NCBI GenBank assembly: GCA_030062745.1
Contig: CP099849.1
Location: forward strand, 20,359,144-20,423,143
From: Capitulum mitella
Taxonomy: Eukaryota; Arthropoda; Thecostraca; Pollicipedomorpha; Pollicipedidae
Reading direction: 5' to 3'
Length of the DNA stretch: 64,000 bases
Both the position numbers and the translations under genes were made by a program. The stretch's first letter is position 1; every line of letters starts with the position of its first letter. Of the stretch, positions 23,001 through 34,100 are shown one piece after another. The notes beneath the pieces are model-generated. The model worked only from the letters and a program-made list of their open reading frames with translations. It ran no database searches and was not told where the DNA came from.

Positions 23001-23566
23001 CGCGAGAGACCATTGACCTTTGGCGATCTTTGCTTTTTGACATTTAACATTCACATGACATGACATGACAAACATTTTGACGACCTTATTTTGACCTAGG
23101 GTGTGAGATGGGCCTATTTTTGCGCTAAGTTTGATTCCATTGTCTATTTCTGCCATAAAAAAACCGTAGATTATTATTCCTGGGCAGACAGTTTTGGCTT
23201 CGGGTGCTACTGGTAACAGGCACCCGTATCGGGGGTCGAACCTGAGTCAAGGTCAGGTACGTTCTGGTAATATGATGGTAGCAGCTGTCACTGATGATGT
23301 TTTTGAAAATAGCTGACCATGAAAACCCGGCACAAATTTGCCAACATTTAAGCGAAATCTCAAAAGGTAACCTGACGTAAGCTCACTGACCTTCGATTTT
23401 CCGAAAAATTCTGAATATCCAAATTGTTTTGTTTAGTACATTCTGCTACTCTTGTAGGTTTCATAAAAAATCCGTCCAACCGTAAAAAGGTTATGAGGGT
23501 TCCAGTTTTGTTAGGAGGATGACCTCTTTTACTTGACCTTAGTCAGTGATCTGACCTGCTTGGAAC
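20001..23566. other. intergenic DNA between the divergent genes, no recognised gene
   Basis: Only short open frames. Local G-runs occur at 20459 and 22530. Scattered aggtca words occur at 22677-22720 and 22970-23260. Parts resemble eroded repeats, but I see no clean ends. Confidence 0.35.
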
Positions 23567-24746
23567 TTAAGCCGCGCCCGACTGGTAGTCGGCCCCGATC
23601 ACGCTCGACTGGGGGAAGGCGGTTGACTGTCCCCCCTCCGACTCACGAACGGCTGGCCAGACAACAAAAATAAGCACGCCGTTGGAAAGCTTATGACAAA
23701 CAAAGCTGGAAACTGGTCTATAATATGTAAGCCAGTGACGTTCTATCTATGATTTCTCACAGCCGACTGCATGACACCGAGAAGCGGCCTGGATCTCAAA
23801 GGCTGGGATTAATAAAGTCTAGGTAAATGCACCGACGAACAGGTAAAAGTTCGCAGATGGCGATACATGTCTAATTTCTCTGATTTGTTAAATATATACA
23901 CCGAAACGTTGAGTTAAAAACACGGCGATTTTTGCGCTGACTGCCGGCGAGCACCGTAGCCGAACGCGGTGTCACTTAACGGAAACTAATTTTAGCGTTT
24001 CTTTATTTTCGCAACATAGTCCTTTTCATGTTTTTGATCCTAGTGGTTCTGTGATGGTTTCTCATGTTTCAATTTTGGGAAACTGCAGCAATTATCAATC
24101 TGCACAATGGGCAGAGCTTTATTGGCGATAATCTGTTTATTTCCAAAGTTTTAAACTTTTTGAGCTTCTTGGTATTACTCGCAGATGTGCGAACCAGTTC
24201 TGCCGTTTTCCACCCGTTCTGAGAAATTCATTGCCGATTTCGAAGGAGATGCATTTTGGCTCATAACACTTATTTGTGACCTGACTCAGGTCAATGGTTG
24301 GAAATCATTGATGCTTTGTCGATTAACGGGAAATGGATGTCTGCATCACTCCACATTACAAATGTTTTAACAAACCCCGTCAAATTCCAAAAAAACAGCG
24401 ACATGTTTTGAAAGTAGGGTTGTCCTTGAGGTCAATGACCCGGAGAATTCCAGAAAAATCCGAGATAGCAGATTTGTTGCATTTATTTAGGTCTATAATT
24501 CCTGAAAGTTTTATTGTGATATATGTTTTCAAAAAAGTTCTAGGACGCTCAACTTTTTTGGACATAGGTGCATTTGCCCTGATTTAGGTCAGACGTCTGA
24601 CTTGACCTAAAGTCAGGACTTTGTAACAAAGTATAAAAATGATCAGCAAAAGAAAGTTTTGTGCCGATGCGTTTGTGCGTTCTCTTGCGATCTTGGAAAA
24701 ACCTCAGCGGCGGTTAACCTTCCCCTCCTCAGTCGGGACGGGTTAA
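23567..24746 (+). mobile_element. family B TTAA-flanked element, copy 1
   Basis: TTAA at 23567-23570 and 24743-24746. The ends read TTAAGCCGCGCCCGACTG and CAGTCGGGACGGGTTAA (inverted, imperfect). The interior is collinear with the copy at 28342. The piggyBac-like TTAA preference is shared with family A but the sequence differs. No transposase. Confidence 0.72.
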
Positions 24747-24979
24747 TATTTGCACACTCGGTGCGAAATGAATAAGAAAAAAAGCCGAAAACTTCCGCGG
24801 CGGCGTTGCATTCCTTCCCCTTCTGCCGGGCGAGAGCTTAACGAGCGGAGGGCATCCCCCCTGGATCCGCCAGTGCCCGCGAGAAGGAGGACGAAATGCC
24901 GGAACTCAGACGAAGAAAACAAGAACAAAAGAAAACGGCTAGATCTAGATCTATGTAACGAAACAAGAAAAACAGTGTG

Positions 24980-25450
24980 ACACGGACACGGTCCACTGTC
25001 CGTTCAGCTGTCCGTACTCCGCTCAGCTGTCCCCCTGGATCAGCACAGGGGCCGGGGGCGGGGACTCAAGCGCCGCGATCCGCCCGATCTCCACACAGCG
25101 CGGCTGCCGGGGAGGACCTCACCTGGTCGGCGGCGGCTGGTCGGCTGGCTGCCGGCGCCGGCTCGGCCCCTCTGCAGGAAGGAGGGCGGCCGCTGAGGCG
25201 GACGCCCGGGCCGGCGGCGGCTCCTATCTGCGGCCGACGCCAGCGCTCCCCGCCGGGCCCAGTCGCGGCCGCAGCCGGCCGGACGGTCGTCCCCGGAGGG
25301 TGGCGCGGTCGGCCGCAGGATCCGGTTCGGTCGGCGCGGCGCCGACAGGGAGACAGACGCCAGCGAGACGTCCGCGATGCTCCCGCGCGAGCAGCGGTCG
25401 ATGTCGCGTCGAAGCCCTCACTCGCAGCACGTTCGCAGTGGGCATCTCAC
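24980..25450. promoter_or_regulatory. CpG-rich block upstream of DUOX
   Basis: A 450-bp GC/CpG-rich stretch with clean AT-richer flanks, 2.6-3 kb upstream of the predicted DUOX start. It could be a promoter or 5-prime UTR exon of DUOX. Open frames on both strands look compositional. Confidence 0.4.
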
Positions 25451-26128
25451 GCCGGAGAAGTTCTGTGGTGTGCTGAGCCGCCGCAGGGCAAGGAATGCGA
25501 TTTGTTGGTTCCACTTCAACGATTCGTGATACACGTCCAGTTCAGCCGTCCTTCGTCCTCGTAGTGCCCGTTTCTGAATCTCTGTTGCTGTTATTTTACG
25601 TTCGCAGATGACGTTATCAAATGCTCGAATTTCACCTTGTTTGTTCATCTCAAAAAACATTAGGTTGGGGGGATAAATCTGAACGCAGTTTTTCTGTTTG
25701 TGCAGCAACGCAGCAGCCTAAGTTCGGGGCAGCGGAGGATTGCCATCCAATGAAGCAGCACTCAGAAACCTCGTTTGAAGGTTTGGGGGATTTCGGAAAT
25801 GCAAACGGAGATTGTGAAATTTTGTTAATCACAGGATACTTTACATTATGTTCTTCTGCATAGTATGAGGAAAAATAATCGTAGAAGCTTAATTCAACTT
25901 TCGCGAATCCAGGTTTCCATGGCCATAGGGAACACAGATGACGCCTCTTCGGGCAACGCAAAGTTTCAGCAAGCCTTTAAGGCCACTGAGGAGGATGATG
26001 CTCGGATTTAAGTATAGAAACATCGATCTGCTCACACTTCTTACTCTTCGTGGGCCTAAACCCAGAAATCAGAGGTTTCAGACTTGCACCAACTTGCCCC
26101 GACAGCACTGGACTGTCTAGAGGTCCAA
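25451..26128. other. no recognised feature
   Basis: Ordinary-composition intergenic sequence. A minus-strand frame (25708-25418) is open but matches nothing I know. Confidence 0.3.
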
Positions 26129-26169
26129 TCAACTGGGAAAGACGGTCCCAGGCCGTCTTTCCCAGTTGA
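26129..26169. repeat. 17-bp-stem hairpin
   Basis: The arm tcaactgggaaagacgg at 26129-26145 and its exact reverse complement at 26153-26169 enclose a 7-base loop. It immediately precedes a GC-rich block. It is not followed by a T-run, so a terminator reading has no support. Confidence 0.85.
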
Positions 26170-26199
26170 AGACATCAGAAGAAAGACATCCCCGCGCGC

Positions 26200-26536
26200 A
26201 GTCCACCGCCGTACTCGGCCCAGCCCGGCGGCCCCCCCCCCCCGCGACGCTGCCGGCTGTCCGGCGGCGTCCGGCCGGCCGCGGATGTGGCCGGCGGCGC
26301 TTCCGGCCCAGAATACCCGGCGCTGCCTCGGCCGGCGTCGGCTATCGCGGCCACATCCCGTGCCGACGGGCGTTTGCCGCCGCCGCCGCCGTCCGAGGCC
26401 ACAGCGTCGGCCGGCGCCCCGCGACGCTGACGGCGACCGGACAAGCCGCTCCGACGGCCGGACGCTCGACCGACGACGGCGCCGTGCGCGGCAGGCGGCC
26501 GCTGCCGAGCTGAACCCGCGCGAGGCCGCAACAGGT
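26200..26536. promoter_or_regulatory. second CpG-rich block upstream of DUOX
   Basis: About 330 bp of dense CpG sequence leading straight into the 42-bp minisatellite and ending 1.5 kb before the predicted DUOX start. Candidate promoter or CpG island; no specific element recognised. Confidence 0.35.
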
Positions 26537-27600
26537 GAGGCCCTCCCGAGCCAAAGCCACGCCAACGCCGCGACAGGTGAGGTCCTCCCGAGCCAAAGCC
26601 ACGCCAACGCCGCGACAGGTGAGGTCCTCCCGAGCCAAAGCCACGCCAACGCCGCGACAGGTGAGGTCCTCCCGAGCCAAAGCCACGCCAACGCCGCGAC
26701 AGGTGAGGTCCTCCCGAGCCAAAGCCACGCCAACGCCGCGACGGGTGAGGTCCTCCCGAGCCAAAGCCATGCCAACGCCGCGACAGGTGAGGTCCTCCCG
26801 AGCCAAAGCCACGCCAACGCCGCAACAGGTGAGGTCCTCCCGAGCCAAAGCCACGCCAATGCCAGGACAGGCGAGGTCCTCCGGAGCCAAAGCCGCACAG
26901 AATCGGGACAGGTTAGTGCCTCCTGAGTTGAGTCCACTGAAGTCCCGGGACAGCCGAGGGCCTTCTGTGCTGAACCTGCACAAAACCGAGACAGGCAAGA
27001 ACTTTTTGTGCTGAACCCGATAAAAAACGGGACAAGTGAGGACTTACTAGACCACATTTGCTCACGTTCTGGAACTGGTGAGAGTCTCTTGAGCTAAACT
27101 CGCTAGAATTGTGAGCAGGGGCGCAGTCAGAATTTTGTTAAAGGGGGGGGAGGGCAGAGCTCAGTGTGAACTGGAATCATACGAAAACCGTCTGCCGGGA
27201 AGGCGTTGTACAATGGTTTTCACAAAAATGCGACCCTAAAGGGGGCGGGGGTGCAACGGCCCCCGTGCCCCCTTGGCTGCGTTCATGATTGTGAGACAGG
27301 CGAGAGCCTCCTAAGCAAAACCCTTTCAAATTCCGGGGCGAAGGAGACCTTACTGAGCTGATTATGCCAAGATTTGGAATAGCTCGGGGCTTTCTGAGTG
27401 ACTCGATCGATGGCGCCAGGGACAGGTAAGACCTTACTTAAGACAACATTCATGGTCGGCATGAGCAAGAACTTGCTGAGCTAACCTCGTTCGAGGGCGC
27501 CAGGGTTCGGCGACTAAATGTTGAACTAAACTCATCCGGAGTCAACACATACAAGTGAGGGCTAACAGAGCTGAGTTTGTCAACGGTAATCCCCGCAACT
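26537..27600 (+). repeat. 42-bp minisatellite decaying to the right
   Basis: Eight nearly identical 42-bp units run from 26537 to 26872 (each starting gaggtcctcccgagccaaag). Later units become steadily more diverged up to about 27600, keeping gacaggtgag and gagcc words. Since 42 is a multiple of three, several frames on both strands stay open, which creates long false reading frames. A hAT MITE interrupts it at 27116. Confidence 0.85.
27116..27287. mobile_element. hAT-like MITE in the minisatellite
   Basis: 172 bp starting CAGGGGCGCAGTCAG and ending TTGGCTGCGTTCATG, flanked by the exact 8-bp duplication attgtgag (27108-27115 and 27288-27295). The minisatellite resumes after it. Its interior differs from the 6782 family. 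Confidence 0.75.
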
Positions 27601-28036
27601 CGCGAGGCTCATTAACCACTAAACTGAATGCCCAGGCACATTACGTTTTAGTGCAGAGCACAAGATGAAAAACGAGAAAACAGCAAAGCACAAATTTGCA
27701 ATTTTTCATGGATTATCTATAATTACATACACCCATTCTCTGAATGGCAATATGAGGCTATGACCTACAGTTGGCGTTTATTTTTCATTTCCCCGTATAA
27801 AATGTCGCATGAGGCTAATACGGGGCACATAACTAATAACTAAAATCAGCCACACCGGTATTGCAAGTCAATCGCTACGTCAGCTTGTCAAGTGGCTTGC
27901 CAAGCAAACTTGCGGTCAGTTACGCTCATGGATCCTGAACTGTACAATTTCGCCCACGAGTTGACTTCGATCATTAGCTCATGTCACTGTTCCAGCAGAT
28001 ACGCCCGAAGGAGCGAGCCCTCACCGGTGAGCGGCC

Positions 28037-28140
28037 ATGCTGCTGTGGCTGCTGTTGACGGCGGTAGCCCCTCTTGCCGGGGGGCAAAGGACGCGAGGCC
28101 TTCCACCACAGTGCCGCCACCCACCACCTCTGCGGAGGCG
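28037..28140 (+). CDS. DUOX exon 1 (predicted signal peptide)
   Basis: ATG at 28037 opens a classic signal peptide ([16 protein letters not shown]), followed by an Arg/Pro-rich linker. The exon is 104 nt and ends in phase 2 before GTAAAC, exactly the phase exon 2 needs. Later donors are blocked because the frame meets TAA at 28141. There is no homology beyond the signal peptide, so this rests on phase, hydrophobicity and position. Confidence 0.6.
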
Positions 28141-31100
28141 GTAAACACCACGAATCCGACCGCACCAGGTACTCTCACTCGACTGACGGCCAGAAGCCGG
28201 AGGCCCGCCTGAAACGACGCACTCACCTTATCAAATGTCAAATTTTATTGCGAGGTCACAGTGTTTCAACGAATGGTCGGCGGTTTCTCCATGTAATATC
28301 TGCTCACTGCTTGATTTGTTTTCTTCTGCAGCCCTTCTCTTTTAACCTGCGCACGACCGTCGGTCGGTTACGATCATGCCCGACTGGGGGGGGGGGGCAG
28401 TTGGCCGCCCCCCTCTAACTCACGAACGGTTGGTCGCACGATAAAAACTAAGCTCACCGTTCGAAAGCTTGTGACGAGTAGAGCTGGAAACTGGTCCCAT
28501 TTTTGGTTTTAGATAATACGTAAGCAATTTGCGTCCTATATGTTTTCTCATAGCCCTCTGCATGATACCGAGAAATGGCCTGAATCTCAAGGGCTGTGAC
28601 TAATAACGCATAGGTAAAGGCACCTGCGCACATGTGAAGGTCCGCAAATGCCGATACAGATCTAATTTCTCGAATTTATTCAATATATACGCCGAAACGT
28701 TGAGTTAAAGACACGGCAATTTTCGCGTCGGCTGTCGGCGTGCGCCGCAGCTGCATGCAGTAAGAAACTGACGGGAACTAATTTTAACTTTCCTTTGTTT
28801 TTGCGGACAAAAGCCTATCCATGTTAATTTTATTAATCTTAGTGGTTCTTGTGATGGTTTCTCATGCTTAAATTTTGGAAAAAATCATTAGTTACCAATT
28901 TTCACGAGTTGGCGGGGCTTTATTCGCGAGATCCCATTTATTCCCAAAGTATGCAGTTTCTTAAAACTTTTTGAGGTTCTTGGTATTACTTACGTCTGTG
29001 CAAGCCAGTTCTGCCATTTTCTACCCATTCTGAGTAATTCGTCGCTGATTTTGACGATGCTACATTTTGGCTCACTATAGTTGTTCGTGACCTGACCTAA
29101 GGCCAATGGCTGGAAGTTATTGGTACTTTGCCCAATGACGGTAACTACATGTCTGCTTTACTTCACACTAAAAATGTTAGGAAAAATTTCGTGAATTTCC
29201 GAAAAAACGACGACGTGTCTTGAAAATTGGCTTGACCTTAGGCCAATGACCCGGAAAATTCCAAAAAAATCTGAGATAGTAAATTTGTGGCATCTATGAG
29301 GATCACTAATCCCTGAAAGTATTATTGTGATATCTTATTTTCCGAAAAGGTTGGAGGGCGCTAAACTTTTTTGGACATAGGTCTGTTTGACCTTGACCTA
29401 GGTCAGGCACCCGACCTGACCTAAGGTCAAAACTTTGACACAAGGTGTAAAAATGATGAAGCATAAAGGTACACAAAGTTTCGTGTCTCTGTATTTGTTT
29501 CGTTCTCTCGCAATCCCAGAAAAACCCCATGGGGGCGATCAAATGCCCCCCATGTCGGGGGCGGGTTAAAACATGAATTATAATAAACGATTATCGTTTG
29601 TTTTGTCTTCTTTGAACAATCCCGTATACCTTGAATCCTGGAGTAACTGAATCGTCCCTGAAACTAAGTAAAAAACCCTGAGAAACCCTGAGACTAAAAA
29701 ACTCACTGCAAAGTACAGATTTTGTTTTACAATTGCATGTGCCTTACATCAGATAGTTCTGAACATCGCAAGGCGGTCCCCAGCTTTCTGATTGGCTGAG
29801 AGGACATCGTGCGATCTTCCTCCGACGCCGTGTAAAGACAAGGACATTGGTAAAACTATCGGCAGACAGTGTCGGAGGGAGAATGTGTGACTGCACCCTG
29901 TTCATTGGTGTGCCTCCTTCGCTTCCTGCTCTCGAAACATACCCGTCCATAAACATTTGGTCTCGTGATTTAGGCAACCCCGTTCAGAACGCTGTCTTCG
30001 GGAACGGGTTCTGAACCTTCGAGCGAGCCTGGTGCCTGGTTCCTGGTGTGGATTCCGACGCCCGGCAAAGCTGGCGCAGTACTTTAAGTTACTTCAATTC
30101 ATGCCAACCGCACTCTGCGCTCCGACATTTTACATTTGGAACATCGGGCAGCCGTCCCAGTAGAAAAGCACTGTTGTCATATCTGACAGTGCATTTCCAA
30201 TCGCGGAAAGCAATTCCGCAGGAACATGCGGATGGCACCAGGGCACCACGCTTTGGCTCAGCAGAGGCCGTTTGACGGGAGCAAGAGGAAGCAAATACTG
30301 CCACATCCTGCTCCTCCGTTTCCGGCTCATTCACCCACATACAGGCAGCCAGGATTTTGCTCAAGAGGAGGTCAAACGTCAAACTTTGCCATGGGCTGCT
30401 GGCACATGACGAAATTCATACGAAAAGGAGCAATTTTATGTACCTTATATTTAACGCGCAGGAAAACGTTTGCTTTTGCAGCATACATGTGACTATTATT
30501 CCATATTCTTTCGAGATCACCAGATATCCAGGGTAGACCGCTTGGCTCAAAGGAGGTATGGCTCACTTACCCCCCCCCCCTGGCTACGTCCCTGCTCTCC
30601 CTGGTTACGTCGCGTCGGTCCGGGTGAAGGAGGGCAAGAAGAGGCAATGTGACGTCGATGAGGACCACAGTGATGCTTCTTGGCTTTCATCCTCTAATTA
30701 AAGTAGCATTTTCCGTAGCCAAATAAAGTGGCCCCAGTGCTTCTTCATAAGGCATCCGATGTTAAGCAGGGGAAACGCTTTCTCCACAGTGACGAAGCCG
30801 ACGGACTGGGTCAAAGGGACTGAGCGACACCAGAAGATTGGTTTGCTCCTATGGCTCATAGATGGCTGTAGTGGCGACACCGAGGGCCCATGCCCGAGCC
30901 CCGAGTACCGCCATGTGGAGTACGAGGGCTACGACGGCTGGTACAACAACTTCGCCCACCCGGAGCTGGGGGCGTCAGGTATGCCGTGTCTTTACCGACG
31001 GTGCACTGATGAACTTGTTGAATGCTGGTGACGACCAGTGACGTTCACCGGCCTCTCAAAAGACTTGGAACGCGTCGGTCACAGCAGCGCATCTGGTGAA

Positions 31101-34100
31101 AGAGGTCACTAGCGCTGCTTCGGCTCGGCCCATTAACGCAACAGCATGGGGCAAACGTGTAGGCACACCGAATTCGAGAACGCCAGGTGGATTTGGCAGT
31201 GCCTGGTCCCGATTTAGTGCTCGAAACGCCGTGTTAAATTGTGTTAAACCGGGTAAAATTGTGTTAAACTCGACCGCACCGCTCAACACTGGCGATAAGT
31301 TTCGGCCAGCTAAGCTCAGCGTCTCCATGGAGAGCCACGAGCCGTCGGCGCAGCAAGCCATCAAAGCAGAGAGACGAGGTGGGCTGACGCCACCTCGCTC
31401 CCACACCAGAGCGGCCCCTGCTCCGCAAGCTGCCGCCGGCCTACGCCGACGGCGTGTACGAGCCGGCCGGCGCCACGCGGCCGAACCCGCTGGCCATCTC
31501 GGAGGCGCTGATGAGTGGCAAGAACGGCATGCACTCCAAGACGGGCAAGTCGGCGCTGCTCGTCTTCTTCGGTGAGTCCTCCGGGCGGGCGCTGGGGTCG
31601 GCTGCCGTCCAGTCGGCGGCAGACTCCGCTGAGGCAGGTTTGGGACCAAGTTATGTTCTTGCTCGCATGGGAATGCGTGTTCGATGATAGAAAGAATGTT
31701 TGGACCTTACGATCGGATGTTTACCACTACTTTCCAAGGGAAGGAAATTGCCTTGAATGTCCGTGATATGTCCGCGAGCAGAGAAACGTCGTTGTGATTC
31801 GGATATCCATTGGTAAGAAGGAAGAATAGAAAATAATTGGATCACAGACAGATATTCGAAAGTCTTTTAGCCGAACGCTGTTTTGCCGTGTATGAAAAGG
31901 CCGAATGATTTTCTGCTAACATGTTATTTTGCAAACGTTTGAAAAAGACGAATATGCAAAAAGTCGGACGCCAAATTGAGGAGACGTTTTTTGTCGATAA
32001 GTCAGTTTGTGTACTGCCAACAAGTCGAATGTCAATGCCGGACATGTGCATAAGTGGAATGTCAGTTTTACGAATATCAATTAGTCGAATGTCAATCTGA
32101 CGACGTATCAAGTTGCCGAAAGTGAACAAGTTGAACGGAATCTGATGGAAATGTGAATCAGTCGAACGGGTGTCGAAATTTGATCGAAATGTGGATAAGT
32201 CGAACGGGATAACTGGAATGTCCATATGTCAAATGCAAGTTGATCGGAATGTGGAATCAGTCGAGCGGTGGTACGTCTCATGCAAATCAATCGGAGACAG
32301 ATTTGGCGAATGCTTCATAATTAATTCCTGCTAGGAAAAAAATGTTTTCCGTTTCACTGTCAGCTCGAAAGAGAAACTTCGAATCTTTTTGAGAAAGGGA
32401 GGGAGAGAGAGACCACCATGTCTAAAGCAAGTTCATGCTGTTAACAGGCTAGCGGATGGCCCTTTATCGGGACATGGGCTCATGCTAGGGGTGTAGGATG
32501 GGTCAGCCCTGGGTCGATCAGCCCGAGGTGCCCCCAGGGACTGATTTCTCTCCGGATTTGGGTCATTTTATTTTGTTTTTTTGAAAAAGCTGTGGATAGC
32601 TGGTTGCCAGGTTGAGGGAGGAGGAATGGAGCTTCCCTCCAACTGTATAGGATCCTGCATCCTTGGTCACTGCACTGCCAGGAGGATGCCACTTTCCGGG
32701 ATAGCATAGTCTCCTTCACAGGCCAGGAACTGCAAGGGCTCGTTCACAGTTATGCAGGGGCCTCTTCAGGGGCATGCTTGCAGACCTCGTTACTGGGAAC
32801 CTCTACACCTCTACAGGCCCGTAGGGATCCCTCATGGGCCATCAGAGGGTCCATTCTGGGCCGGCATGTTACCCATCTACAAATCAACGGGGCGGCAACC
32901 CGTTGGCGTGTAGAATTGGCGATAGACGGCCCCTCAAGAGGTCAGTGACCATCTAATGGCCCATAGACGGCCCTCTGCCGACTAGCAAAGCTCTATATGG
33001 GCCAACAGGTCACCCTTTTCAGACCTCCAGGGGTCCTTTACAAGTCGGTAGAGGGCCTGTCTACAGGTCTGTAGGCTGGCTGTTTACAGGTAAGCGTGGT
33101 GCACCTTTGCAGGTCAACAGGAAACCCCTTACAGCCCAGCATGGGATGCATAGAGTCCTTCTACAGACCCGCACGGAACCGTCTGCAGGATGACATAGGA
33201 CCCCTTTGCAGGGTGGTAGAGGTCCCTTGTCAGGTTTGCAGGAACCCATCTGCAGACTCTTAGCAGTGCCTTTCATAATCCCAGGGGGACCCTTTACAAA
33301 CCGGCAGGGGCTCCTGTACAGGCGTGCAAGAGACCTATCTAAAGGCCCGCGACGTTCCAACGCCTGCAAATGCTTAACCCCCTGTGCCTCCTATATCAGA
33401 TATGAAAACGGCAGAAACAGTGAATGTCAATCTCATGCCAAACGACCATTGCTTTTTACCTCCTTTACCAAACACCGGCACTGAATATGTGGACGATCAA
33501 CGTAAGACACTTCGATCAAATTTTGTTTGTCTGATTTTCATATCTCGATTTTAATGCGGCCGTATAAGCAGGCACGTAGCCAAGTTTTTTCTCAAGGGGG
33601 GCCAAATGTCAAAGTTTGTCATATGCCACTGGCATATGGTGAAATTTATAGGAAAAAGCAACAATTATATGCAATTTACTTCATATTTAATGCACAAGAA
33701 CAAATATAATGTTTTCTTTTGCAACATATATGATCACTATCAGTATTCGTACAAAATCGCCATATATCTAGTGAGGACCGCTTGGCTCAATGGGGAGGAC
33801 CATGGCCCCCATGGTCTCCCCCTTGGCTTCGTCCATACGCATGGGGAAAGTTAGTCTCGCATTAAAAAGTACGCCTTTTTTCTTTTACAGAATGACGGCT
33901 CTGTGGAACAAAGTTGGGCCCATCACCCTACATAGAAATTCTGGCGGAAATTCTTTCTTATAGTTATGTGACAGCAAAGATCTTTCGATTGTACCAGTGC
34001 CTGACGCCTCCCCTCCCCTTCTCCTATCCATTTACTGGTCCTTTTATATGTCAAGCCATGTCGCTGTGATTATATACGCGTACTTGACACCTTACTGGTC

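Noticed and set aside
25418-25708. Minus-strand 96-codon open frame downstream of the CpG block
   Set aside because: No recognisable family, no splice context and no hydrophobic or repeat signature.
26056-27057. Opposing 280- and 333-codon open frames over the minisatellite
   Set aside because: The 42-bp unit is a multiple of three, so any stop-free frame stays open on both strands. The repeats decay without regard to frame.
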